A stretch of 64,000 nucleotides of DNA from Weissella confusa (GTDB taxonomy: Bacteria > Bacillota > Bacilli > Lactobacillales > Lactobacillaceae): positions 2,202,501-2,266,500 of the forward strand of contig CP168942.1 in the NCBI GenBank assembly GCA_041871065.1, given 5' to 3'. The notes beneath the pieces are model-generated. The model had not been told where the DNA came from and ran no database searches. It was given only the letters and a program-made list of their open reading frames with translations. Shown in pieces: positions 1 to 7,900 of the stretch. Position 1 is the stretch's first letter. Each line of letters starts with the position of its first letter. The position numbers were made by a program, and so were the translations under genes.

Positions 1-881
1 GGATCAGCAACGTTCAACTTTGAATAGTGCACCATCCCTGTCAAAACTAGAGCAACCAAACCATACAAAACTGCTGCGACAATCAATGTCCCGATAATAC
101 CAATTGGCATATCGCGCTTTGGATTTTTCACCTCAGCAGCGGTCGCTGACAACGCATCAAACCCTAGAAAGGCGAAGAACACCATCGACGTTCCGGCAAA
201 GACCCCTTGAATACCAAACGCACCATCCATGCGCTTTGGAATCAGTGGTGTCAAATTGTCAGCTTTGATGAAGAAAAAGCCGACGACAATGAACAACACA
301 ATAATCCCGATTTTCAATAACACCATCGCATTTTGAACGCGCTTAGATTCAGTCATTCCCCCGCGCAACAGCAACCCAATTAACAAGACGATTACCACTG
401 CGACAATATTCACAACCGTTCCTTCAGCCGGATTATAAGCTCCTGATAACGCGGTTGGTAACTTGAAGAATGGTGACATCAAATTTGCAAAGTAGGCTGA
501 CCAGCCGGTTGAAACAGCGGCCACACCTAGCGCATATTCCAAAATCAATGCCCAGCCAAGAATCCAGCCAATCACTTCACCAAAGATGACATTCCCGTAT
601 GAATATGCGGATCCAGCTACTGGCATTGCTGACGCAGTTTCCGAATACGCCATCGCAACCAAACCAGAGACAACAGCTGCGATAATAAAACTAAAAATCA
701 CGCCTGGGCCAGCTGTCGTTGCAGCAACCGTACCCGGCAAAATAAAAATACCCGTTCCAATAACTGCCCCAATTCCTAACCCAATTAAATCTTTAGCAGT
801 CAGTGACTTTGAAAAATGCGCATCACTCTTCAAATATGTTTCCAATGATTCTTTTCGGAACATCCTCTTTAATAACGACAT
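1..881 (-). CDS. APC-family amino acid permease, C-terminus beyond window edge
   Basis: Inner-membrane amino acid transporter of the APC superfamily, closest in style to the cationic amino acid transporter (YfnA-like) group. The 293 visible residues begin MSLLKRMFRKESLE and reach the first membrane segment with the family motif GIGAVIGTGIF near residues 37-47, followed by several hydrophobic helices. The reading frame is still open at base 1, so the C-terminal third is outside the window. The start at 881 is preceded by AAGAGG at seven bases. The gene is read from a leader that ends in an intrinsic terminator (926-964), so expression is probably controlled by attenuation. The substrate cannot be told from sequence; basic amino acids are the usual substrates of this subgroup. 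Confidence 0.9.
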   Translation of the reverse strand, partial: MSLLKRMFRKESLETYLKSDAHFSKSLTAKDLIGLGIGAVIGTGIFILPGTVAATTAGPGVIFSFIIAAVVSGLVAMAYSETASAMPVAGSAYSYGNVIFGEVIGWILGWALILEYALGVAAVSTGWSAYFANLMSPFFKLPTALSGAYNPAEGTVVNIVAVVIVLLIGLLLRGGMTESKRVQNAMVLLKIGIIVLFIVVGFFFIKADNLTPLIPKRMDGAFGIQGVFAGTSMVFFAFLGFDALSATAAEVKNPKRDMPIGIIGTLIVAAVLYGLVALVLTGMVHYSKLNVAD

Positions 882-916
882 ATAAACACCTCTTCCCAAA
901 TGACACAAAGCCCCAG

Positions 917-964
917 TAAATAAAAAGCACGCATCGGATACCAATCCAGTATCCGATGCGTGCT
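917..964 (-). terminator. attenuator hairpin in permease leader
   Basis: On the minus strand a perfect 15-bp stem (926-940 with 950-964) is followed by TTTTTATTTA. No minus-strand gene lies upstream before the divergent amidohydrolase, so this terminator sits inside the permease 5' leader and is best read as an attenuator. Confidence 0.85.
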
Positions 965-1140
965 AAATGAGTTTCATACAAACCAATTACTTAGTTGCCT
1001 GATGTCTCACACACTCGGATACTTTACCGTCATCCGAGTGTTCAACGCAAAATAACTTTACGATTGATTCGGATGACTAACCGAAAAACGTAAAGTAGAA
1101 AAACGCTTGCGTTGATGACATAAGTAATTGCATGAATTTC
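965..1140 (-). ncRNA. structured 5' leader RNA (candidate riboswitch) of the permease
   Basis: Read on the minus strand, the leader folds into nested perfect helices. A closing helix pairs 1121-1129 with 985-993 (9 bp) and is extended by partial pairing of 1131-1140 with about 967-977. Inside are a 9-bp helix (1107-1115 with 1042-1050), a 7-bp helix (1089-1095 with 1056-1062) capped by a small hairpin (1081-1085 with 1068-1072), and a separate 10-bp hairpin (1032-1041 with 1011-1020). A 9-base stretch at 1069-1077 is perfectly complementary to 1029-1037, giving an alternative or pseudoknot pairing. It lacks T-box and lysine-riboswitch sequence signatures. The ligand is unknown. Confidence 0.65.
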
Positions 1141-1205
1141 ATTTCCTTTGACTTTGATTAACGCCGATTCAATTTGAACCAACGGCCCCTTTAAATGACC
1201 CCCTA

Positions 1206-1234
1206 AGCATATGATATCCCTGACAATTCGTCAA
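1206..1234 (-). promoter_or_regulatory. promoter for permease leader
   Basis: On the minus strand TTGACG (1229-1234) and TATGCT (1206-1211) are separated by 17 bases. This places the RNA start near 1199 and gives a leader of roughly 320 nt before the permease ATG. Confidence 0.65.
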
Positions 1235-1315
1235 CAACTTATCTGCACTGACTTTTTGTAACTATAACGAAACACATTGCAAGCCGGATACTCGTTTTTC
1301 GACAAAAAATAAGTT

Positions 1316-1353
1316 TATAATAGAAAACAAGTAGTTTGGCGCTAAACCAAACT
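1316..1353 (+). promoter_or_regulatory. -10 element and inverted repeat before amidohydrolase
   Basis: TATAAT lies at 1316-1321 with only a weak T-rich -35. It is followed by an inverted repeat AGTTTGG (1333-1339) and CCAAACT (1347-1353) that overlaps the expected transcription start. The repeat could be a repressor operator or a short 5' hairpin. No regulator is identified. Confidence 0.45.
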
Positions 1354-1376
1354 GAGTCTAAAAATGAGGTGGTTTC

Positions 1377-2612
1377 ATGTCGATTCGCACGTATCATAAT
1401 GCGCAAGTCTATGATGTTGCGCAAGAAAAATTTATTCCTAATTCATGGTTCACCGTTGATTTGACCAGTGGTCGTATCACATCTACCGGCGTTGGCACTG
1501 CTCCTGCAGAAGGCCAAGAACTTGTCGATCTTGAAAACAAGTTTGTGACACCCGGTATGATCAATACCCACGTTCACATCATCAACAAGGTGTTCCCATA
1601 CGGTCCTAAGGCATCTCGTGAGCCCTTTGAGATTGCGATGCAAGCCCAAGCTAACTTGAACGAAATGTTGGCTTCTGGTGTCACTTACACGCGCGTCCTT
1701 GCGACAGCAAATAGTTTTGATATCGGTATCCAAAAGATGACGTTGAACGGTCAATGGCGTGGTACTGGGGTTGTGGCTTCTGGTCGCGCCTTTTCAACCA
1801 TTGGCGGTCACGCTTCAAAAATCGGTGAGGCGTTGACTGGTCCGGAAGAATTCCGTGCTGGTGTGCGTCGCCGTATCGAACAAGGTGCCCACGCGATTAA
1901 GTACATGGCTTCTGGTGGTATTGCCTTTGAACAATTCGAACAACCCGACATGCCACAAATGACTGAAGCTGAAATGGCGGCTGGTGTCGATGTTGCCCAC
2001 CGTCGCGGTATCAAGGTTGCCGCTCACGCCGAAGCTTTGCAAACCGTTAAGGAAGCTTTGCGCGCTGGTGTTGATTCTGTTGAACACGCCTTTGTCATTG
2101 ATGACGAAGCGTTGGACTTGTTCCTTTCAACTGGCACTTACTTGACGCCAACCTTGGTCGCCCCATACGTTATCATCAAGCGTGGTGACAGTTTGTTGCC
2201 ACAATGGATGGTCGACAAGGCCTACAAGTGGGTTGATTCTCACTTCGAAGCTTTCGGAAAGGCAGCCAAGAACGGTGTTAACTTGGCGCTTGGAACGGAT
2301 GCCGGTTCACCATTGAACGGTTATGCCGACACAGCTTTGGAAGCTGAATTGTGGTCAATTGCCGGTGCCACAAACCAACAAATTTTGCGTGCCCTCTTCA
2401 CCAACGCAGCTGACTTGCTTCAAATCAGCGACGATTATGGTGAACTAGTACCCGGTAAGATGGCCGACTTCGTTATGTTCGATGCCAGCCCACTTGCTGA
2501 TATTAAGGTTTTGCAAGATCCAAAGCGCGTTGCTAAGTTTGGTGAATTCGTTGATACAACTGGATTCCAAAACCCATTTATCTTGCCACTTGATAAGGGG
2601 CACCTAGCTTAA
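1377..2612 (+). CDS. metal-dependent amidohydrolase
   Basis: Cytoplasmic amidohydrolase-superfamily enzyme of 411 residues, the usual length for the imidazolonepropionase/prolidase-like group. Metal ligands can be seen in order: H65 and H67 in NTHVHI, the bridging lysine K175 in AIKYMASGG, H217 in AAHAEA, H237 in VEHAF, and the catalytic aspartate D308 in LGTDAGSP. The C-terminal part carries the typical GELVPGKMADFV segment that closes the small beta domain. The start at 1377 follows GAGGTGG at a proper distance. It is a single gene, divergent from the permease and convergent with the exonuclease. The substrate is unknown; cyclic imides, dipeptides or N-acyl amino acids are all possible. Confidence 0.9.
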   Translation: MSIRTYHNAQVYDVAQEKFIPNSWFTVDLTSGRITSTGVGTAPAEGQELVDLENKFVTPGMINTHVHIINKVFPYGPKASREPFEIAMQAQANLNEMLASGVTYTRVLATANSFDIGIQKMTLNGQWRGTGVVASGRAFSTIGGHASKIGEALTGPEEFRAGVRRRIEQGAHAIKYMASGGIAFEQFEQPDMPQMTEAEMAAGVDVAHRRGIKVAAHAEALQTVKEALRAGVDSVEHAFVIDDEALDLFLSTGTYLTPTLVAPYVIIKRGDSLLPQWMVDKAYKWVDSHFEAFGKAAKNGVNLALGTDAGSPLNGYADTALEAELWSIAGATNQQILRALFTNAADLLQISDDYGELVPGKMADFVMFDASPLADIKVLQDPKRVAKFGEFVDTTGFQNPFILPLDKGHLA

Positions 2613-2617
2613 AAAAC

Positions 2618-2660
2618 AAAAAGACGAGATGAACACATCGATGTTCATCTCGTCTTTTTT
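2618..2660. terminator. bidirectional terminator
   Basis: A 13-bp perfect stem GACGAGATGAACA with its complement (2623-2635 and 2642-2654) has A-tract and T-tract flanks. It serves the convergent amidohydrolase and exonuclease genes. Confidence 0.9.
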
Positions 2661-3214
2661 TACTTTGCCCAGACTTTTTGCATGGCCGCAAAGACCGCTA
2701 GCGTTGCGCGTGAATCTGCCAACGCACGGTGCTTTTGAGTGCCAATTTCTACTTCATATTCATCAGCCAAGCCAGCTAATGAAATATCATTTGGGTTACC
2801 ATTCAACGCACGGTGGATTTGTTGCGTATCAAAAACCTTACCGTTCGTCTTCCACTTACCCAAATCGTTGTAGCGAAGGCCTTCCTTGATTAATTGGACA
2901 TCCCCATCAACAATCGCGTGACCCACAACTGGATAATCACCGACGAACTTCATAAAGCGCGTCAATGCACGCTCTTCTGCCAAACCGTTTTGGATCATCT
3001 CCAACGTAATCCAGCCGTCATCACCACCCATTGATTGTGAGATGAACTTAAACGATGCCATCCCGCTCCCCATTGGCGGATTGTTGACAATCACGGAAAA
3101 TTTTTCGATATCCTGACCAGTCGTTACCTTCAACGCACCAATCTCGATAATTTGATTACTGCCGTTCATTTCCAGGTCAAAAACGACATAATTTTTTAAT
3201 TCTGTAAATAGCAT
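2660..3214 (-). CDS. DEDDh 3'-5' exonuclease (DnaQ-like)
   Basis: A 184-residue single-domain exonuclease of the RNase T/DnaQ superfamily, expected to remove nucleotides from DNA or RNA 3' ends with two metal ions. The Exo I motif is VFDLEMNG with D13 and E15; Exo II is around VVGHAIVDGDVQL; Exo III is HRALADSRATLAVF, the DEDDh form with histidine five residues before aspartate. It lacks polymerase, helicase or BRCT domains, so it is a stand-alone nuclease. It is a single gene closed by the shared terminator with the amidohydrolase. Whether it acts in repair, RNA turnover or as a proofreading factor cannot be told. Confidence 0.88.
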   Translation of the reverse strand: MLFTELKNYVVFDLEMNGSNQIIEIGALKVTTGQDIEKFSVIVNNPPMGSGMASFKFISQSMGGDDGWITLEMIQNGLAEERALTRFMKFVGDYPVVGHAIVDGDVQLIKEGLRYNDLGKWKTNGKVFDTQQIHRALNGNPNDISLAGLADEYEVEIGTQKHRALADSRATLAVFAAMQKVWAK

Positions 3215-3336
3215 ACCCTACTCCCGATTGTTCACTATGTTAACAGTATACCCCGTCGAGAAACCGAATGCTTGCATTTATTAAAGGGAGGCGTAAAGTT
3301 ATCACTAACAATACGTAAAGAAAAGGAACTTTTTTC

Positions 3337-3699
3337 ATGCGCTCTTTAGCAAAATTCAATAAGCTACGCCGCAACTTCAACATGGAAAGCCACCGCAAGT
3401 TGCAACTTGACGAGCACGGTGTCACTGACGTTTATGATGGCGTTCAAGTGACCGTTCTCGTTAAGGACGATCAAGCAACGATGATTTTCATCGACTCTGA
3501 GGATGCCGATAACGATGAAGCTGGTCGCGCTTTCGTCGCCTTCGAGCACGGTATGAGCTGGTCATCACAAGAATTCTACAACGCCTACATGGCCGTTCAC
3601 GAGAATCCAGATGAGCCAGCCGTCGCCACGGCCAACGGTATTCAAGTGACCCACAAAATCGACGCTAACGGCTTGCACATCAAGATTGTGCCAGCATAG
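3337..3699 (+). CDS. small acidic cytoplasmic protein, paralogue of the 45.9 kb gene
   Basis: A 120-residue protein I do not recognise. It has a basic N-terminus (RSLAKFNKLRRNF), then an acidic body without membrane segments or cysteines. The central segment FVAFEHGMSWSSQEF and the end DANGLHIKIVPA resemble FQGFEFGMHWMHPSF and DSDNHLTVTLTPSH in the gene at 45888, so the two appear to be distant paralogues sharing an F-x-x-FE-x-GM-x-W core. The start at 3337 follows AAAGGAAC. It is a single gene with its own terminator. Function unknown. Confidence 0.75.
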   Translation: MRSLAKFNKLRRNFNMESHRKLQLDEHGVTDVYDGVQVTVLVKDDQATMIFIDSEDADNDEAGRAFVAFEHGMSWSSQEFYNAYMAVHENPDEPAVATANGIQVTHKIDANGLHIKIVPA

Positions 3700-3703
3700 T
3701 AAT

Positions 3704-3737
3704 CAAAAAATCCGTCTCGGTTGAGACGGATTTTTTC
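3704..3737 (+). terminator. intrinsic terminator
   Basis: AAAAATCCGTCTC pairs with GAGACGGATTTTTT around a four-base loop directly after the 120-residue gene. The T-tract on both strands could also stop the facing gene. Confidence 0.88.
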
Positions 3738-3750
3738 GTTGTATTTATGA

Positions 3751-4245
3751 TTATGACAATGATACGCCATTGTATTGTGTATCGACCGCTGCCACATTAT
3801 CCATTAGGTAGTGTTCAACAGCCACCTTATATGGCACTTCGTTTTCATAGGCGAAGGCAGTTAGCTTCGTGAATTCAGGTGAGTTCATGTGCCAAACTTG
3901 CTTCACACCAACTTCAAGCAAGTGGTTGTGTAGCAACCCAACAATCGCCTCAAATTGGCGCAATTCACGGGCATTCGCATCATAGATGTTATACAAGTTG
4001 AATGAACGGTTTTCGATATTGGCCAACATTACCAAACCTTGAGCAGCAGTACCACGCGTTTGGCCAGTCACCTTATACATTGTTGGCGTTGGATAAGCGC
4101 GATTGCTTGGGTAAGCCACAGCTTGAGCTTCCAATGCATGCAACTTCGCGATAACTTGTCCAGCGACTTCAGGTCGAACGCCCGTCTTCACCAAAATGTT
4201 TCCGAATGACATCATAAATGCTTGTGTGTGTACTGTCCCTGTCAT
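3751..4245 (-). CDS. conserved-looking hypothetical protein, 164 aa
   Basis: A soluble protein of 164 residues that I cannot assign. It is predicted mostly helical, has no signal peptide and has no cysteines. The sequence contains the segments FGNILVKTGVRPEVAGQVI near the N-terminus and AFAYENEVPYKVAVEHYL near the C-terminus. The start at 4245 is supported by AAGGGGG five bases upstream. It forms a single-gene unit convergent with the small acidic protein gene. No neighbour suggests a role. Confidence 0.7.
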   Translation of the reverse strand: MTGTVHTQAFMMSFGNILVKTGVRPEVAGQVIAKLHALEAQAVAYPSNRAYPTPTMYKVTGQTRGTAAQGLVMLANIENRSFNLYNIYDANARELRQFEAIVGLLHNHLLEVGVKQVWHMNSPEFTKLTAFAYENEVPYKVAVEHYLMDNVAAVDTQYNGVSLS

Positions 4246-4354
4246 AACTGCCCCCTTGTTAACGTGTTCTCTGTTATTACAAGTTTAAGTTTATGACGCA
4301 GGACACAGAAAATTCGAAAAGTTCACAGAATGAAACAAAACATAGCCATTTTTA

Positions 4355-4388
4355 CGCAAAAAGCGTCAACCACGCGGGTTGACGCTTA
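4355..4388 (-). terminator. intrinsic terminator for YeiH-like gene
   Basis: An 11-bp stem AAGCGTCAACC with its complement (4361-4371 and 4377-4387) is followed on the minus strand by TTTTTGCG. It lies just after the stop of the exporter gene. Confidence 0.85.
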
Positions 4389-4391
4389 TTT

Positions 4392-5387
4392 TTAGTGCAT
4401 TAATAGCATGATTAAACCAAGCGCTAGCACGACTTGGAAGATGATTGTCACCAAGCCATATCCTAGGAACGTCGCCCCAGAAGACTTGATTGTCGCCCAC
4501 TTCAAATTCAGTCCAATACCAGCCAAGTTCACAATCCCAAAGAAGCTAGTCACTTCATGTGCCGTACCCGTTAGCACGTGTGGCAAATTCACGAATGAAT
4601 TGATGACCACCAAAACGATAAAGGTCAAAACAAACCATGGCACTTTGACCTTTGAAGTTGGTGCAACGCCTTCAACTGGTGTCGCTTTCGTAGCATAACG
4701 TGACATCAGAATGACAACTGCTGATAGCAAGACTACACGTAGCATCTTGAAGATCGGCGCATACGTCACAACGTCGCCACCAACCAAAGAAGCTGTTCCT
4801 GATACTTGTCCGACTGATTGCACCGTTCCACCAATCAACGCACTGACCAACATGTCGTTATGGTGCAACAACTCTGGTCCAATGACTGGCAAAACGAACA
4901 GCAATACAACACCGGCTAGCGAAACCGTTGCCACTGTCGTACGACGTTGATCATCGGTTGCACCAATTGCCGGTGCGACCGATGCAATGGCACTGGATCC
5001 ACAAACTGCGTTTCCAGCTCCCATCAACATCGCTGATTGTGGTGCGACCTTGAAGACGCGTCCGCCAATCCACATGACAAACAGAATCGTTGCCGTCATT
5101 TGGATTAGGATGAAAATCACACCTGACCAACCCAATGTCGCCATGTTATTAAGCGTCACGTTTAGCCCAAGTACCGCAATTCCAATCTCAATTGGGTACT
5201 TCTCTGCCCACTTCACACCAGCGTTCCAGCGTTCGTGGGCAAACAATGTGTTTCCTAAAACAATTCCCATCAACATCGCCAATGCTTCGCCACCCAGCGA
5301 AGGCAAATATGGTGATAGCAATTTCGCCACAATGGACACCGCCAAAGTTAGCAAAATACCCGCCACCATATTACGTTTAATTGCCAT
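4392..5387 (-). CDS. YeiH/YadS-type putative sulfate exporter (UPF0324)
   Basis: Integral membrane protein of 331 residues with about ten hydrophobic helices, matching the length and style of the UPF0324 (YeiH) family. Recognisable stretches are LGEALAMLMGIVLGN near residue 35, EIGIAVLGLNVTL near residue 67, GAGNAVCGSSAIASVAPAIGA near residue 125 and GGTVQSVGQVSGTASLVG near residue 185. Family members are called putative sulfate or sulfonate exporters, but the transported species is poorly established. The start at 5387 has GAGGAGAG upstream. The gene is followed by its own terminator. No sulfur-metabolism gene is adjacent. Confidence 0.88.
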   Translation of the reverse strand: MAIKRNMVAGILLTLAVSIVAKLLSPYLPSLGGEALAMLMGIVLGNTLFAHERWNAGVKWAEKYPIEIGIAVLGLNVTLNNMATLGWSGVIFILIQMTATILFVMWIGGRVFKVAPQSAMLMGAGNAVCGSSAIASVAPAIGATDDQRRTTVATVSLAGVVLLFVLPVIGPELLHHNDMLVSALIGGTVQSVGQVSGTASLVGGDVVTYAPIFKMLRVVLLSAVVILMSRYATKATPVEGVAPTSKVKVPWFVLTFIVLVVINSFVNLPHVLTGTAHEVTSFFGIVNLAGIGLNLKWATIKSSGATFLGYGLVTIIFQVVLALGLIMLLMH

Positions 5388-5453
5388 AATACTTCTCTCC
5401 TCGAATAAAGACTACTTTTCCTAGTGTACTACTATTCGACTGAAGATAATGGT

Positions 5454-6026
5454 TTATTCCACTGAACGTTGCATATGTGTGTAATGATGCTCACCAATCA
5501 TGAGCTCGCTAACTGGTTCAAATCCTTCACGTTCATACAACGCACGTGCCTTTGGATTACCATCATCCACATTAAGTCCAATGACTTGTTCACCTTGTGC
5601 TTGCGCAACAGCTGGCAAAGCAGCCAATAACTGTGTCCCAACACCCTTACCGCGGGCCGTCTCAGAAACTGAAATCGAATCAAGATACCATTCTTGTCCC
5701 ACCGTTTCTTTGTCTGGGAATAGTTCCGCTAACTCACCAAAACGGTCAGCCAGGAGGCGTTGCAAAGACACATCCAAATAAGGTTCTTGCTTAGCCGGAT
5801 AACCAAATGCCACCCCAACAATCGCACCACTCATTTCCGCAACCGTCGCATGCGTGTGTGAATAACGGGCTGTATCATCAGCCAATGCACTGTCATGCAG
5901 TAATTGTTCAATATTGTCACGACCAAGCTTTTCCACCATCGGAATTTGCATTTGGTCAATAATTGTCATTTCTAAATGGACAATTGCCCCTGTATCAGCA
6001 ATTGTCGCTGGTCGAATTGTAATCAT
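5454..6026 (-). CDS. GNAT-family N-acetyltransferase
   Basis: A 190-residue acetyl-CoA-dependent acyltransferase. The GNAT core is clear: motif A is in the segment SISVSETARGKGVGTQLL with the R/Q-x-x-G-x-G/A pyrophosphate loop as ARGKGVG, followed by the helix with NDGNPKARALYEREGF (motif B) near residues 150-165. The N-terminus ITIRPATIADTGAI is typical of family members acting on small molecules or protein N-termini. The start is preceded by GGGGAGGAAG. It lies upstream of the YeiH-like gene on the same strand with a 66-base gap and may be co-transcribed. The substrate is unknown. Confidence 0.87.
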   Translation of the reverse strand: MITIRPATIADTGAIVHLEMTIIDQMQIPMVEKLGRDNIEQLLHDSALADDTARYSHTHATVAEMSGAIVGVAFGYPAKQEPYLDVSLQRLLADRFGELAELFPDKETVGQEWYLDSISVSETARGKGVGTQLLAALPAVAQAQGEQVIGLNVDDGNPKARALYEREGFEPVSELMIGEHHYTHMQRSVE

Positions 6027-6226
6027 AAGTTCTTCCTCCCCATCACTCTAGTTTAACGACTTTATTTAGGTCTGCCCACTAGTTTTTTCGGAATTATCTA
6101 CTTTGGATATGTAAACGCCTTGAAAGGACCTGCAAAACCCTTTAATATTGTAAATGTCCCAGTTTGGATTGCGGAAGATCGAGCCGCATAAATGAAAATA
6201 AAAATGTTTAGAGAAAGGATTTAGAC

Positions 6227-7288
6227 ATGGTTAAAGCAAAGTCAGCTTACTGGCAAGGCGTTGTCGATGAAGCCCAAAATCACCCTAAGGTTCCTGGTGT
6301 TGAGAAGACCCCATTCTTCTCACTAGCACCAATGGAAGCTGTTACGGATACGGTTTTCCGTCGCGTCGTTGAGAAGGCTGCTGCGCCTGACGTTTACTAC
6401 ACAGAGTTTACGAACGCCCGCAGTATTTCACACCCCAAGGCAAAGTTTACGGTCCAAGGTCGTCTACACGTTGATAAGAGCGAAAAGATGCCCGTCGTAC
6501 AAATTTGGGGAAACCGTGGTGAAGACTTCGAAAAGTCATCACTAGAATTGCGCGACCGCGGCTACAACGCCATCGATTTGAACATGGGTTGTCCGGATTC
6601 AACAGTTGTCAAGAACGGAGGCGGATCAGATTTGATTCGTCACTACGATTCAGCAAAGGAAGTTATTGGCGCAGCTAAGACAGCTGGTTTGCCAGTGTCT
6701 GTTAAGACTCGTTTGGGCTTTAACGACATTGAGACGTTCCGTACTTGGATTCCATTCTTGTTGCAACAAGACATTCAAGTTTTGACAGTTCACTTGCGTA
6801 CGCGTAAGGAAATGTCAAAGGTACCAGCCCACTACGAGTACATTGATGAAATCGTTAAGATGCGTGATGAAATCGCACCTGATACGTTGTTGCAAATCAA
6901 CGGTGACATCAAGACGCGTGAAGAAGGTTTGGAACTTGTTCGTCAACACCCTGGTGTTGACGGTGTCATGATTGGTCGTGGTGTTTTCGAAAACCCATTC
7001 GCCTTTGAAATCATGCCTACTGAACACACGTTGGACGAAACGTTGGCTTTGTTGCGTTTGCAACTTGACCTTTACGATGAGTTCACGGCTGAGTTCGGTC
7101 CTATGCACTTCCAAAAGTTGAAGCGCTTCTTCAAGATTTATGTTCGTGGCTTTGCCTACGCCTCAGATTTGCGTGTGGCTTTGATGGACACGAACACAAC
7201 TGATGAAGTTCGTACGCTTTTGGACGAGTTCGACAAGCAATGGGAAGCCAAGAAGGCTGAAGATGCTGTCGCAATCGAAGCAAAGTAA
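6227..7288 (+). CDS. dus: tRNA-dihydrouridine synthase
   Basis: FMN-dependent enzyme that reduces uridine to 5,6-dihydrouridine in tRNA with NADPH. The 353-residue chain begins its TIM barrel at FFSLAPMEAVTDTVFR, carries the catalytic acid cysteine C122 in DLNMGCPDSTVVKNGGGSDL, the conserved lysine/arginine pair SVKTRLG near residue 163, and the FMN phosphate site GVMIGRGVFENPF near residue 250. The C-terminal helical tRNA-binding part follows. The length and sequence are bacterial Dus, though I cannot assign the DusB or DusC subclass. The start at 6227 follows AAAGGA. It is a single gene with a terminator behind it. Confidence 0.93.
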   Translation: MVKAKSAYWQGVVDEAQNHPKVPGVEKTPFFSLAPMEAVTDTVFRRVVEKAAAPDVYYTEFTNARSISHPKAKFTVQGRLHVDKSEKMPVVQIWGNRGEDFEKSSLELRDRGYNAIDLNMGCPDSTVVKNGGGSDLIRHYDSAKEVIGAAKTAGLPVSVKTRLGFNDIETFRTWIPFLLQQDIQVLTVHLRTRKEMSKVPAHYEYIDEIVKMRDEIAPDTLLQINGDIKTREEGLELVRQHPGVDGVMIGRGVFENPFAFEIMPTEHTLDETLALLRLQLDLYDEFTAEFGPMHFQKLKRFFKIYVRGFAYASDLRVALMDTNTTDEVRTLLDEFDKQWEAKKAEDAVAIEAK

Positions 7289-7292
7289 ATAA

Positions 7293-7324
7293 TAAAAGCC
7301 CGCATGCGTTGCGGGCTTTTATTA
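7293..7324 (+). terminator. intrinsic terminator after dus
   Basis: AAAAGCCCGC pairs with GCGGGCTTTT (7294-7303 and 7311-7320), followed by a T/A tract. Confidence 0.88.
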
Positions 7325-7351
7325 TAAAGTCAGACAACGAGAGGTGTTGCC

Positions 7352-7900
7352 ATGTCAGAACTACAAACCGGTGATTTGCTCTTTGTCGGGTCAACGACCG
7401 AGCAATTTTCACAAATGATTGCCCAAAGTACGCAACCTGATACTGAAACATTCAATTACACCCACGTCGGCATCGTTGAAATAGCAGCTGATGGCGTATT
7501 TGTGTTACACGCCTCCCCTGAACTTGGTTCCGTTCGCCAACCCTTAAACGACTTCATCGACCAACAAACTGGATCGATTGATGTTTATCGGCTAAAGGCA
7601 AGCCCAGACCTAATGCCAGTAATCGCGAAGGCTAACACCCTTTTAGGGCAACCTTATAATTGGTCTTTCATTGCCAGCGAACCTGGGTTTTACTGCTCTG
7701 AATTTATTGAAACAGCGTTCTCAGCTATCAAAAATCCATTCAAAAAAATCGCCATGACCTTTGGTCCTGACGATTCAATCTTGCCGGAATGGCAAACTTA
7801 CTATGCAAAGTTAGGCTTACCGGTGCCAAATGGCGAGCCGGGCACAAACCCCAACGCCTTAATTAGTAATCAACTTGAACGGGTTGTGCGCTTGCGATAA
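7352..7900 (+). CDS. YiiX-like permuted NlpC/P60 (papain-fold) hydrolase
   Basis: A 182-residue protein of the circularly permuted NlpC/P60 superfamily (YiiX/YebB-like, DUF830). The permuted order is visible: LQTGDLLFVGS at the N-terminus, the catalytic histidine H38 in NYTHVGIVE, and the nucleophile C115 in PGFYCSEFIETAF towards the C-terminus. Related enzymes cleave amide bonds in peptides or lipids. No signal peptide is seen, so it acts in the cytoplasm or leaves by an unknown route. The start has GAGAGG at eight bases. Its last 31 bases overlap, tail to tail, with the coding end of the BrkB-like gene, leaving no room for a terminator between them. Confidence 0.85.
   Translation: MSELQTGDLLFVGSTTEQFSQMIAQSTQPDTETFNYTHVGIVEIAADGVFVLHASPELGSVRQPLNDFIDQQTGSIDVYRLKASPDLMPVIAKANTLLGQPYNWSFIASEPGFYCSEFIETAFSAIKNPFKKIAMTFGPDDSILPEWQTYYAKLGLPVPNGEPGTNPNALISNQLERVVRLR

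Noticed and set aside
586..885. Plus-strand open frame of 99 codons
   Set aside because: It is the antisense of the permease gene, whose minus-strand frame has clear APC motifs and a ribosome site.
4408..5424. Several plus-strand frames opposite the YeiH-like gene
   Set aside because: Shadows of a well-supported membrane protein gene; no ribosome sites or protein features.
6060..6180. Open stretch of about 50 codons before dus
   Set aside because: It has no ATG/GTG start with ribosome site; the only inside TTG is not convincing.
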